From: Burkholderiales bacterium
GTDB lineage: Bacteria; Pseudomonadota; Gammaproteobacteria; Burkholderiales; Burkholderiaceae_C
DNA: 64,000 nucleotides
NCBI GenBank assembly: GCA_016191525.1
Contig: JACPOK010000037.1
Span: 269,119 to 333,118, forward strand
Direction: 5' to 3'
This document shows positions 18,196 through 26,319 of this stretch, one piece after another. The translations under genes and the position numbers were made by a program. The notes under the pieces were generated by a model. It was not told the DNA's origin and made no database searches. It saw nothing but the letters and a program-made list of their open reading frames with translations. Each line of letters begins with the position of its first letter. Positions within the stretch are counted from its first letter, which is position 1.

Positions 18196-19221
18196 ATGCA
18201 CGCCATCCACCACCTGCGGCGCCTCGCCCTGGGTTCCATGCTCCTGTTTTCCGGGGCGGCCGCGCTGGCTGCCGCATCCGCGCCGCCGGCGCAGGCCGTG
18301 ATAGACGCGCTGACACGCGCCAACGCGGCCGTGGTCGGCGTGCAGGTCAAGGCAACCGAAGGCGCGCGCTCCGCCGAGACGCTGGGCCGCGAGCGCTCAG
18401 GCTCCGGCGTGGTGATCGGGCCCGACGGGCTGATCCTCACCATCGGCTACCTGATGATGGAGGCCGACAGCATCCAGGTGGTGACGCAGGACAACCGCAC
18501 ACTGCCGGCGCGCCCGGTCGCCTATGACCTGGCCACCGGCTTCGGCCTGATCCGCCCGCTGCTGCCGCTGCGCGGCGTGTCGCCGGTGCCGCTGGGCAGC
18601 CACAAGGAAATGCAGGACGGCGAGGCGCTGATGGCGGCCGTGGGCGGCGAGGACGGCGGCGTCGCCATGACGCGCATGGTGAGCAAGCGCGCTTTCTCCG
18701 GCTACTGGGAATACCACATCGACGCGGCCATCTTCACCAGCCCGCCCATCGGCAACCACAGTGGCGCGCCCCTTTTCAACCAGCGCGGCGAGCTGCTGGG
18801 CATCGGCAGCCTGTTCGTGGCGGATGCGATGGGCGAGAACCGCCGCCTGCCGGGCAACATGTTCGTGCCGGTGGACCTGCTCAAGCCCATCCTGGCCGAG
18901 CTGCAGCAGACCGGCAGCAGCAAGAACAGCCGCCGTCCCTGGCTGGGCCTGACCTCCAGCGAACAGGGCGGCCGCGTGCAGGTGGTGCGCGTCAGCAAGG
19001 ACAGCCCGGCGCAGTCGGCCGGCGTGGGGCCGGGCGACGTGGTGCTGGCGGTGGACGGCACCAAGGTCGCAACGCTGGAAGAGTTCTACAAGCGCCTGTG
19101 GGACCACGCCAACCCCAGTGACGAGATCAAGCTCACGGTGCTGCAGGGCACCGAGCTGAAGGTACTGACCGTCAAGCCGGTGGACCGCATGACCACCATG
19201 ATGAAGCCCGCCGGCATCTGA
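18196..19221 (+). CDS. HtrA/DegP-like periplasmic protein with PDZ domain, likely pseudoprotease
   Basis: 341 residues with a signal peptide (residues 1-26, AAALAAA cleavage region). The trypsin-like domain is recognisable, but the His-box ILTNAH equivalent reads LILTIGYLM (Tyr85 in place of His). The Asp box reads DLATGFGLI, with Gly115 where the catalytic Asp is expected. The Ser region reads GNHSGAPL (Ser189 kept, with one extra residue). A PDZ domain covers about 250-330 (VSKDSPAQSAGVGPGD). It is thus probably a binding or scaffold protein rather than an active protease. Start ATG 18196 fits the signal peptide. Confidence 0.78.
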   Translation: MHAIHHLRRLALGSMLLFSGAAALAAASAPPAQAVIDALTRANAAVVGVQVKATEGARSAETLGRERSGSGVVIGPDGLILTIGYLMMEADSIQVVTQDNRTLPARPVAYDLATGFGLIRPLLPLRGVSPVPLGSHKEMQDGEALMAAVGGEDGGVAMTRMVSKRAFSGYWEYHIDAAIFTSPPIGNHSGAPLFNQRGELLGIGSLFVADAMGENRRLPGNMFVPVDLLKPILAELQQTGSSKNSRRPWLGLTSSEQGGRVQVVRVSKDSPAQSAGVGPGDVVLAVDGTKVATLEEFYKRLWDHANPSDEIKLTVLQGTELKVLTVKPVDRMTTMMKPAGI

Positions 19222-19231
19222 TTTTCAGAAG

Positions 19232-19286
19232 CAAAAAGGCCCGCGAAGCGCGCCAGCTGTGCGTGGGCAGCTATTTATTCGATAGC
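19232..19286 (+). repeat. interspersed repeat copy A
   Basis: Core GGCCCGCGAAGCGCGCCAGC followed by TGTGCGTGGGCA and the hairpin GCTAT-TTATTCG-ATAGC. It matches copies at 24057, 40886, 54359 and 57893. The hairpin supplies the stop codon (TAG, minus strand) and the last residues of the epimerase-like gene that ends at 19271. Confidence 0.75.
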
Positions 19287-20203
19287 AGACCGGTTGCTAC
19301 CGAGGGGTGGCGCAGCGTGACGCGCAGCTCTTTCTTCAGGCGCAGGTTGTCCATGCGACGCGACTCGCTCATGAAGCTCAGCAGCACCAGCGGCAATTGG
19401 TCCTGCGCGGCGCCGCGCGGCACGCGCGGCGGGCGCGGCAGCCCGTACAGGTCGGCCGCCAGGTCGAAGTAGTCGCCCATCTTCAGCTCGCTGTCGTCGC
19501 TGGCGTTGTAGATGCGCTGAGGCCCGCCGCGCCACAGCGCCGCCAGCAGCGCGCGCGCCAGGTCGTCGGCGTGGATGTGGTTGGTATAGACGTCGTCTTC
19601 CGGCCTCAGCACCGGTGTTCTCTTGAGCAGCCGCTCACGCGGCGTGCCGCCTTCCCGGTCAGGCGCGTAGATGCCCGGAATGCGCAGGATGCTGGCGCGC
19701 ACATGGGCGCTGCGGCCGTAGTGGCGCACCGCCACCTCCGCGTCCACGCGGCGCTGCGCGCGTGGCGTGCGCGGCTGCACCGCGCGCGTCTCGGCCACGC
19801 GCTCGCCCGCGCAGTCGCCATACACGCCGCTGGTGGAGCCGTAGACGATGGAGGCAGGCGGCGAGCGCCGGCGCAGCACGGCCAGCAGCGCGACGGTGCG
19901 CGGGTCGCGCCACCACTGCTGCTGCCTGTCCCCGGGCGGCGGCGCCAGGTGCACCACGCGGGTGGCCAGCCCGGCCAGCCGCGCCAGCGTTGCCGGCTCA
20001 TCCAGGTTGCCGCGCAGGGGCGTGACGCCCTGCCCGCGCAGCTCGGCCACGCGGTGCGCGCTGGAGGTCAGCGCCAGCAGCCGCGCCCGCCCGCGCAGGC
20101 CGCGCGCCACGCGCAGGCCCACGTCGCCGCAGCCCACCACGAGCACGCGTTCGCGGCGAAAGCGCGCGGGCAGCGCGCCAAGGGGGCTTTGGTTTGAAGG
20201 CAA
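19271..20203 (-). CDS. NAD(P)-binding epimerase/reductase-like protein
   Basis: 310 residues if the TTG at 20203 is the start; an ATG at 20248 is also open but overlaps the divergent gene's start codon, leaving no room for promoters. The Rossmann motif VLVVGCGDVGLRVARGL begins about residue 17. YGSTSGVYGDC resembles the SDR Ser region and RIPGIYAPDR an extended-SDR core, but no YxxxK is evident near the expected place. It resembles YeeZ/SDR-a-type nucleoside-diphosphate-sugar epimerases of unknown substrate. Its final codons and stop come from repeat copy A. Confidence 0.7.
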   Translation of the reverse strand: MPSNQSPLGALPARFRRERVLVVGCGDVGLRVARGLRGRARLLALTSSAHRVAELRGQGVTPLRGNLDEPATLARLAGLATRVVHLAPPPGDRQQQWWRDPRTVALLAVLRRRSPPASIVYGSTSGVYGDCAGERVAETRAVQPRTPRAQRRVDAEVAVRHYGRSAHVRASILRIPGIYAPDREGGTPRERLLKRTPVLRPEDDVYTNHIHADDLARALLAALWRGGPQRIYNASDDSELKMGDYFDLAADLYGLPRPPRVPRGAAQDQLPLVLLSFMSESRRMDNLRLKKELRVTLRHPSVATGLLSNK

Positions 20204-20246
20204 AATCAGGCAGTTCGCAAGAAAAGAGCCCGAGGATAACCAATAC

Positions 20247-21329
20247 ATGACGAGCGACACGCCTTCCACGGCCACGTTCCAGGTCACCGTGCAGCCCAGC
20301 GGCCGCGGTTTCAGCGTCAACCCCGGCGAGGCGATCCTGCCGGCAGCCATCCGCCAGGGCATCGGCATGCCCTATGGCTGCAAGGACGGTGCCTGCGGCT
20401 CCTGCAAGTGCAAGAAGCTCGAGGGCGAGGTGGTGCACGGCCCGCACCAGAGCAAGGCCCTGTCGGCCGAGGAAGAGTCCCTGGGCTACATCCTCACCTG
20501 CTGTGGCGTGCCGCAAACCGACCTGGTGCTCGAGTCCCGCCAGGTCACCGACGAGTCGGCCTTCCCGGTCAAGAAGATGCCTTCGCGCGTGACCACGCTG
20601 GAAAAGAAATCTCACGACGTGATGCTGCTGCGCCTGCAGCTGCCGGCCAACGACACCATGAAATACCACGCCGGGCAGTACGTGGAATTCATCCTGCGCG
20701 ACGGCGCGCGCCGCAGCTACTCGATGGCCAACGCTCCTCACACAATGGTGAAGTCGGAGGCTTCGCCTCCGAGTGGACCGGGCATTGAACTGCACATCCG
20801 CCACATGCCGGGCGGCAAGTTCACCGACCACGTGTTCACGGCCATGAAGGAAAAGGAAATCCTGCGGGTGGAGGGGCCCTACGGCAGCTTCTACCTGCGC
20901 GAGGACTCGGACAAGCCCATGGTGCTGCTGGCCTCGGGCACGGGCTTCGCACCGATCAAGGCCGTCATCGAGCACATGCAGCACAAGGGCATCACCCGCC
21001 CCGCCACGCTCTACTGGGGCGGGCGCCGGCCGGATGACCTGTACCTGGACGACTGGGTGCGCCAGCAGCTGGCCGTCATGCCGAACCTGAAATACGTGCC
21101 GGTGATCTCCAACGCCCTGCCCGAAGACAACTGGACCGGCCGCACGGGCTTCGTGCACAAGGCGGTGCTGGAAGATTTCCGCGACATGTCGGGCCTGCAG
21201 GTCTATGCCTGCGGGGCGCCCATCGTGGTGGATTCAGCCCGCGCCGAATTCAGCGCGCAGGCCGGCCTGCTGCCGGAGGAGTTCTTCGCGGACTCCTTCA
21301 CGACAGAAGCCGACAAGCACAAGGACTGA
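20247..21329 (+). CDS. 2Fe-2S ferredoxin-linked flavin reductase (CDP-6-deoxy-delta-3,4-glucoseen reductase-like)
   Basis: 360 residues from ATG 20247 with GAGGATAA upstream. The N-terminal plant-type ferredoxin has GCKDGACGSCKCKKLEG and a later CC (about residue 90). The FAD domain shows RRSYSMANAP (about 154-163) and the NAD domain LLASGTGFAPIKAVIEH (about 230-246). This is the phenol hydroxylase reductase / AscD-like family; in comamonads it is usually labelled CDP-6-deoxy-delta-3,4-glucoseen reductase without a sugar pathway. A palindrome at 20752-20770 encodes an unusual loop (SEASPP) in the FAD domain. Confidence 0.87.
   Translation: MTSDTPSTATFQVTVQPSGRGFSVNPGEAILPAAIRQGIGMPYGCKDGACGSCKCKKLEGEVVHGPHQSKALSAEEESLGYILTCCGVPQTDLVLESRQVTDESAFPVKKMPSRVTTLEKKSHDVMLLRLQLPANDTMKYHAGQYVEFILRDGARRSYSMANAPHTMVKSEASPPSGPGIELHIRHMPGGKFTDHVFTAMKEKEILRVEGPYGSFYLREDSDKPMVLLASGTGFAPIKAVIEHMQHKGITRPATLYWGGRRPDDLYLDDWVRQQLAVMPNLKYVPVISNALPEDNWTGRTGFVHKAVLEDFRDMSGLQVYACGAPIVVDSARAEFSAQAGLLPEEFFADSFTTEADKHKD
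20752..20770. repeat. perfect palindrome inside a coding region
   Basis: TCGGAGGC-TTC-GCCTCCGA, an 8-bp perfect stem with a 3-nt loop, lying in frame inside the flavin reductase gene and encoding SEASPP in a surface loop (about residues 169-174). Confidence 0.7.
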
Positions 21330-21337
21330 CGCGCGCT

Positions 21338-21634
21338 TTAGCTGTGCGTCTTGCGGTAGTTCGCCAGCGCCTGATCCATGCGCGCTTCACGGCCCTGGTC
21401 GGCCGCACTGGTCTGCGGCGCCGGCGTGGTGCTGGCGGCCTGATGCCGTTGGTGGCGGTGCATGGCGGCGCGCGCATGGCGGATGGGGTGCCTGATCACG
21501 TCGGGCAGCTTCGCGCCGGTGGTGGTCGACTGGGCCGCCGGCTCGGCGGGTGCCTTGGCGGTGTCGTTGGGCGCGGCAAAGGCGGTGGCGCCGGCGGCGA
21601 GCGATGCGGCGATCAGCAGGGTGCGGAATTTCAT
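21338..21634 (-). CDS. small secreted protein, unknown function
   Basis: 98 residues from ATG 21634 with GGGAG upstream. A clear Sec signal peptide (MKFRTLLIAASLAAGATAFA, residues 1-20) is followed by a low-complexity Ala/Pro/Thr/Gln region. A His/Arg-rich stretch RHPIRHARAAMHRHQRHQ (about 48-65) could bind metal or be merely basic. No cysteines. Not recognised as a named family. The stop is 9 bp from the convergent reductase stop. Confidence 0.7.
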   Translation of the reverse strand: MKFRTLLIAASLAAGATAFAAPNDTAKAPAEPAAQSTTTGAKLPDVIRHPIRHARAAMHRHQRHQAASTTPAPQTSAADQGREARMDQALANYRKTHS

Positions 21635-21780
21635 GGATGACTCCCTTGGTTGGTTGCATGGAAACGGCTTCCACCCGCATTCAACGCGCCCACCGCATAG
21701 CCGAATGACGGACATGTCCCACATTCCTCGTAAGGGATTGTCACGGTCGAGGCGCGGCCCGGCTTGGCGACAATAGCGGC

Positions 21781-22752
21781 ATGAAACGCAGACAACTCAT
21801 CCTCGCTGCCGCGGCCGTGCTTGCCGCATCTTTCTCAGCCACTGCGTTCGCGCAGAACAAGCCGATCCGGCTGGTTGTGCCCTACGCGGCGGGCGGGCCG
21901 ATCGACGTCACCGCGCGGCTGCTGGCCGAGCGGGTCAAGGATTCGCTCGGGCCGATGATCATCGACAACAAGCCGGGCGGCGGCGGCAACATCGGCGCCG
22001 ACATCGTGGCCAAGGCGCCGCCGGACGGGCTCACCATCGGCATCTCGGCCGTGGCCACGCACGCCATCAACCCCTGGCTGTTCAGCAAGATGCCCTATGA
22101 CGCGACGAAGGACTTCGCCGCAATCACGCAGATGGTGCGGGTGCCCAACGTGCTGGTGATGAACGCCGAGACCGCCGCGCGGCTGAAGATCAACTCCCTG
22201 CGCGACCTGATCGTGTACGCGAAGGCCAACCCCGGCAAGCTGAACTACGGCAGCGGCGGCAACGGCAGCGCCGGCCACCTGGCGGGCGAAATGTTCAAGC
22301 GCGATGCGGGCGTGTTCATCGTGCACATCCCCTACAACGGCGGCAACCCCGCGCAGCTGGCCCTGCTGTCCGGCCAGGTCGATTTCAACTTCGACAACCT
22401 CGCCACGGCGGCGCCCAACATCCGCGGCGGCAAGCTGAAGGCGCTGGCCGTCACAACGCTGGCCCCTTCGCCCAACCTGCCGGGCGTGCCGCCGGTGGCC
22501 GACACGCTCAAGGGCTTCGCGATCGATACCTGGTGGGGCCTGGTGGCGCCCGCGGGCACGCCGCGCGACGTGGTGAACAAGCTGAACCAGGCTTTTGTCG
22601 CGGCGCTGCAGACGCCCGAGGCGAAAACCCGTTTCGCTGCGCTGATGGCCGAGCCGGTGACCAACAGCCCCGAGGAATTCGCGGGCTTCATGAAGGCCGA
22701 ACTGGCCAAGTACGAAAAAGTTGTCAAAACCTCTGGCGCCAAAGTGGATTGA
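21781..22752 (+). CDS. Bug family tripartite tricarboxylate transporter substrate-binding protein
   Basis: 323 residues with a signal peptide ending AFAQN (about residue 24). The family signature KPIRLVVPYAAGGPIDVTAR follows directly, and GGGGNIGADIVAKAPPDG and YGSGGNGSAGHLAGEMF are typical Bug motifs. Periplasmic receptor for an organic acid or similar small ligand. No TctA/TctB membrane genes are adjacent, as is usual for the many orphan Bug proteins of Burkholderiales. Followed 4 bp later by an M20 peptidase gene, so the ligand may be a folate- or glutamate-type amide. Confidence 0.93.
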   Translation: MKRRQLILAAAAVLAASFSATAFAQNKPIRLVVPYAAGGPIDVTARLLAERVKDSLGPMIIDNKPGGGGNIGADIVAKAPPDGLTIGISAVATHAINPWLFSKMPYDATKDFAAITQMVRVPNVLVMNAETAARLKINSLRDLIVYAKANPGKLNYGSGGNGSAGHLAGEMFKRDAGVFIVHIPYNGGNPAQLALLSGQVDFNFDNLATAAPNIRGGKLKALAVTTLAPSPNLPGVPPVADTLKGFAIDTWWGLVAPAGTPRDVVNKLNQAFVAALQTPEAKTRFAALMAEPVTNSPEEFAGFMKAELAKYEKVVKTSGAKVD

Positions 22753-22756
22753 ACCC

Positions 22757-24034
22757 ATGAAAAAAACATTGCTGACCCTCACCGCTCTGGCCTTTTGCGC
22801 CGGCGCATTCGCCCAGCCCATGACCTCGGTGCAGCAGCTGGCCGCCAGCGAGCAGCCCAGGCTGCTGGAAACACTCAAGACACTGGTGGAAATCGAAACC
22901 GGCAGCACCAACCGCGCCGGGCTGGACAAGCTCTCCGCGCTGGTCGGCGAGCGCCTGAAGGCGCTGGGCGCCGATGTGCAGTACATCGAACCCTCCGCTG
23001 CCGACGTGTACCGTATGGAAGACACGCCGGAAAACCCGGCGGAGATCGGGCGCATAGTGCGCGCCACCTTCAAGGGCACGGGCACCAAGAAGATCCTGAT
23101 GATCGCCCACATGGACACGGTGTATCCCGCCGGCATGCTGTCCCAGCAGCCGTGGCGCATCGAGGGCAACAAGGCTTTCGGCCTGGGCATCGCCGACGAC
23201 AAGCAGGGCGTGGCCCTGCTGCTGCACACCGCCGCCATGCTGAAGGCGCTGAACGTGCGCGAGTACGGCACGCTCACGATCCTGATCAATGGCGACGAAG
23301 AAATCAGCTCGCCGGCCGCGCGCAAGCTGCTGGCCCGCGCCGGCGCCGAGCATGACGCGGTGATGTCGTTCGAGGCGTCTCGCGTGGACTCCGACAAGGT
23401 CTCGCTGGCCACCAGCGGCATCGCGCTGGCCGCGCTGACGGTTCGCGGCCTGGCCTCCCATGCGGGCAGCGCGCCGGAGCGCGGGGTCAACGCTCTGTAC
23501 GAGATGTCGCACCAGCTGCTGCAGCTGCGCGACCTGTCGGTGCCGCAAAGCGGCCTGAAGGTGAACTGGACCGTGGCCAAGGCCGGGTTGGTGCGCAACA
23601 TGATTCCGCCTGGCGCCGTGGCCTGGGCCGACATCCGCCTGTTGAAGGTGTCCGACCTGGCCGGGCTGGAAGCAAGGATCAACGAGCGCATCAAGAACAA
23701 GCTGCTGCCCCAATCCGTGGTGGAAGTGAAGATCGAAAACCGCCGCCCGCCACTGGAAGCCACGCCCGCATCGCGCGCGCTGGCGGCCCACGCGCAGCGC
23801 ATCTACAAGGAAATCGGCAAGGAGCTGGTCGTCGATGCCGAGGCCGAGGGCGGCGGCACGGACGCCGCTTTCGCCGCGCTGGAGACCAAGGCGCCGGTGG
23901 TGGAACGCTTCGGCCTGCAGGGCTTCGGCGCTCACTCCAGCAACGCCGAGTACGTGATGATCGATTCGATCCAGCCGCGGCTGTACCTGGCCACGCGCAT
24001 GGTGATGGACCTGGCTCAGGGTAAAACCCGGTAA
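22757..24034 (+). CDS. M20 family glutamate carboxypeptidase (CPG2-like), periplasmic
   Basis: 425 residues from ATG 22757. Signal peptide MKKTLLTLTALAFCAGAFAQ. Dizinc aminoacylase fold with IAHMDTVYPAG (first Zn His and Asp), GIADDKQG (bridging Asp), NGDEEISS (catalytic Glu pair), GGGTDAAFAAL and the final His in GFGAHSSNAEY. The dimerisation domain lies between. Carboxypeptidase G2-type enzymes release C-terminal glutamate from folates and related amides. The 4-bp gap to the Bug receptor suggests uptake and hydrolysis are linked. Confidence 0.9.
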   Translation: MKKTLLTLTALAFCAGAFAQPMTSVQQLAASEQPRLLETLKTLVEIETGSTNRAGLDKLSALVGERLKALGADVQYIEPSAADVYRMEDTPENPAEIGRIVRATFKGTGTKKILMIAHMDTVYPAGMLSQQPWRIEGNKAFGLGIADDKQGVALLLHTAAMLKALNVREYGTLTILINGDEEISSPAARKLLARAGAEHDAVMSFEASRVDSDKVSLATSGIALAALTVRGLASHAGSAPERGVNALYEMSHQLLQLRDLSVPQSGLKVNWTVAKAGLVRNMIPPGAVAWADIRLLKVSDLAGLEARINERIKNKLLPQSVVEVKIENRRPPLEATPASRALAAHAQRIYKEIGKELVVDAEAEGGGTDAAFAALETKAPVVERFGLQGFGAHSSNAEYVMIDSIQPRLYLATRMVMDLAQGKTR

Positions 24035-24056
24035 GCCGGTTTTCATTGGGAAAAAT

Positions 24057-24104
24057 GGCTGCGAAGCGCGCTGAATGTGCATGAGCAGCTATTGAATTGA
24101 TAGC
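24057..24104 (+). repeat. interspersed repeat copy B
   Basis: GGCTGCGAAGCGCGCTGAAT, then GTGCATGAGCA and the hairpin GCTAT-TGAATTG-ATAGC. Same family as copy A; lies in the gap between the carboxypeptidase and the outer-membrane protein gene. Confidence 0.75.
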
Positions 24105-24205
24105 GTAGCTGAGCTTTTCCTACGCCGCGTGTGCGGTTTGTCCGACACGGCTTTTTTGCGACGAGACGTAAGTTTGCGTATCGGGCAACCACATCAGGAG
24201 CCGTC

Positions 24206-24772
24206 ATGAAAGCCTTCCGCCTTTCGCTGTGTATCGTGGCTGGGCTGTGCGGCGCCGGCGGCGCCCTGGCGCTGGATGCGGCCGCCGCACTGGCGCAAGT
24301 GGGCAAGCCGGGCTACCTGGGCCTGAACCCGGTGCGGGCCCGCGGCAACGTTCCCTGCAGTGCCACCGCGCTGGGCTGCGACCTCAGCGACAACTCCGTG
24401 CATCTTTATTCCGTGCCCCTGCGCGGCAACTTCTGGGGCCTGGACCTGGGCTATGTGGACGCGGGGCGCGTCGGCCGTGCTGGCATCGGCCGCACACAGG
24501 GCCTGAACGCCAGCCTGGTGGGCAAGGCGCCCATTGCCGCGTCGGTCGGTGTGTTCGGCAGGGTGGGTGCCACGTATGCCCGCACCGAAAGCCTGGCGCT
24601 GGCTGCCGGCGTGCCGGAGCGCGGTTTCGGCATGTCGTTCGGCGCGGGAGTGAGCTATGAGTTCACACCCCGCCTCTCTGCCACGCTGGCCTGGGACAGC
24701 CAGGAGCTGCGGCTGGGCAATGCCCGCGAGCCGGTGCGCTCCACCAGCCTGGGACTGCAGTACCGCTACTGA
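24206..24772 (+). CDS. small outer-membrane beta-barrel-like protein
   Basis: 188 residues from ATG 24206 with CAGGAG upstream. Signal peptide (cleavage near ALALD, residue 23). The mature part alternates hydrophobic/polar strands (NFWGLDLGYVDAG, FGMSFGAGVSYEF, LSATLAWDSQEL) and ends GLQYRY, a terminal aromatic as needed for BAM recognition. Similar in size to OmpA-barrel or PagP-like eight-stranded barrels. Two Cys (near residues 50 and 57) may form a disulfide. Specific role unknown. Confidence 0.75.
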   Translation: MKAFRLSLCIVAGLCGAGGALALDAAAALAQVGKPGYLGLNPVRARGNVPCSATALGCDLSDNSVHLYSVPLRGNFWGLDLGYVDAGRVGRAGIGRTQGLNASLVGKAPIAASVGVFGRVGATYARTESLALAAGVPERGFGMSFGAGVSYEFTPRLSATLAWDSQELRLGNAREPVRSTSLGLQYRY

Positions 24773-24773
24773 G

Positions 24774-25490
24774 TTATTCGCCGAGGTAGGCGGCGCGCAC
24801 TTTCGGGTCGCTCAGCATTTCCTTGGCGGGCCCGCTCATGGTGATGAGGCCGGATTCCATCACGTAGCCGCGGTCGGCGATGTCCAGCGCGCGGCTGGCG
24901 TTCTGCTCCACCAGCAGCACCGTCACGCCCTGGGCGTACACCTCGCGCACCACCTCGAAGATCTTGTCCACCATGATGGGCGACAGGCCCATCGACGGCT
25001 CGTCCAGCAGCAGCACCTTGGGCCGGCTCATCAGGGCGCGGCCCATCGCCAGCATCTGCTGCTCGCCGCCAGAGAGCGTGCCGGCCAGCTGGCCCGCCCG
25101 CTCCTTCAGCCGCGGGAAGATGCCGAACACCTTGTCCATGTCGGCCGCGATCTCGGGCTTGTCGTTGCGGATGTGCGCGCCCATCTGCAGGTTCTCGGTG
25201 ATGGTCATGCGGGTGAACACGCCCCGGCCTTCCGGCACCATGGCCAGGCCCTGCTTGACCAGGTCCCAGGCGCCCTTGCCCCGGATGCTCTTGCCCAGGT
25301 ATTCGATGTCGCCGCCGGCCAGCGGCAGCGTGCCGGTGATGGCCTTCATGGTGGTGGTCTTGCCGGCGCCGTTCGAGCCGATCAGCGAGACCAGCTCGCC
25401 CTCGCGCACCTCGAAGTCCACGCCCTTGACGGCCTGGATGCCGCCGTACGCGACCTTGAGGCCGGTGACTTTCAAAAGAGTTTGTGCCAT
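24774..25490 (-). CDS. livF: branched-chain amino acid ABC transporter ATP-binding protein LivF
   Basis: 238 residues. Walker A GSNGAGKTTTMKA near residue 38, signature LSGGEQQMLAMGRAL near residue 140, Walker B VLLLDEPSMGLSP. Length and the short C-terminus fit LivF rather than LivG. One of two ATPases of the HAAT transporter; last gene of the livHMGF operon, 3 bp after livG. Confidence 0.94.
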   Translation of the reverse strand: MAQTLLKVTGLKVAYGGIQAVKGVDFEVREGELVSLIGSNGAGKTTTMKAITGTLPLAGGDIEYLGKSIRGKGAWDLVKQGLAMVPEGRGVFTRMTITENLQMGAHIRNDKPEIAADMDKVFGIFPRLKERAGQLAGTLSGGEQQMLAMGRALMSRPKVLLLDEPSMGLSPIMVDKIFEVVREVYAQGVTVLLVEQNASRALDIADRGYVMESGLITMSGPAKEMLSDPKVRAAYLGE

Positions 25491-25493
25491 GTC

Positions 25494-26309
25494 TTATTCC
25501 GCCTCGATGGCCGCGGGCGCGGCCGCGGCGGCGCCTGTGGTGCTGTGGCCGTGGCCGAGATAGGCCTCGATCACCTTGTCGTTCTTCTGCACGTCGGCCG
25601 GCGTGCCCTCGGCGATCTGCTTGCCGTAGTCGAGCACCGTCACCCGGTCGCACAGGCCCATCACCAGCTTCACGTCGTGCTCGATCAGGAGGATGGTGCG
25701 GTTGTCGTTGCGGATGCGGTCGATCAGCTCGCGCAGCTGCACCTTCTCGGTGGCGTTCATGCCGGCGGCGGGCTCGTCCAGCGCGATCAGTTGCGGGTCG
25801 GTGGCAAGGGCGCGCGCGATTTCCAGGCGGCGCTGGTCGCCGTATGACAGCGTGCGCGCCTTGTAGTCGGCGAACTTGCCGATGCCCACGTAGTCGAGCA
25901 GCTCCTGCGCGCGCTTGGCGATGGCCAGTTCCTCGGCCTTGAAGCCGGGCGTGCGGAAGATCGCACCCAGCAGGCCCGAGCCGGTGCGGATGTGGCGGCC
26001 CACCATCACGTTTTCCAGCGCCGTCATTTCGGCGAACAGGCGGATGTTCTGGAAGGTGCGGGCGATGCCGGCCTTGGCGACCTCGTGCACGGCGGTGGGC
26101 TGGTAGGGCTTGCCGGCCAGCTCGAAGGTGCCGCTGTCGGGCGTGTACAGCCCGGTGATGACGTTGAAGAAGGTGGTCTTGCCGGCACCGTTGGGGCCGA
26201 TCAGGCCATAGACCTGGCCGCGCTCGATGGTGATGCCCACGTCCGACAAGGCCTGCAGGCCGCCGAAGCGCTTGGAAATTCCGGCAACGCGGAGAACTGT
26301 TTCTGCCAT
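25494..26309 (-). CDS. livG: branched-chain amino acid ABC transporter ATP-binding protein LivG
   Basis: 271 residues. Walker A GPNGAGKTTFFNVITGLY near residue 40; signature LSYGDQRRLEIARAL near residue 157; Walker B LIALDEPAAGMN. The LivG-specific C-terminal segment (LDYGKQIAEGTP) is present, with an extra Ala-rich tail (TTGAAAAAPAA). Third gene of the liv operon; 10 bp after livM. Confidence 0.94.
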   Translation of the reverse strand: MAETVLRVAGISKRFGGLQALSDVGITIERGQVYGLIGPNGAGKTTFFNVITGLYTPDSGTFELAGKPYQPTAVHEVAKAGIARTFQNIRLFAEMTALENVMVGRHIRTGSGLLGAIFRTPGFKAEELAIAKRAQELLDYVGIGKFADYKARTLSYGDQRRLEIARALATDPQLIALDEPAAGMNATEKVQLRELIDRIRNDNRTILLIEHDVKLVMGLCDRVTVLDYGKQIAEGTPADVQKNDKVIEAYLGHGHSTTGAAAAAPAAIEAE

Positions 26310-26319
26310 GGTGTTCTCC

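Noticed and set aside
21835..23802. 655-codon open frame on the minus strand
   Set aside because: Antisense to the Bug receptor and carboxypeptidase genes, which have family motifs.
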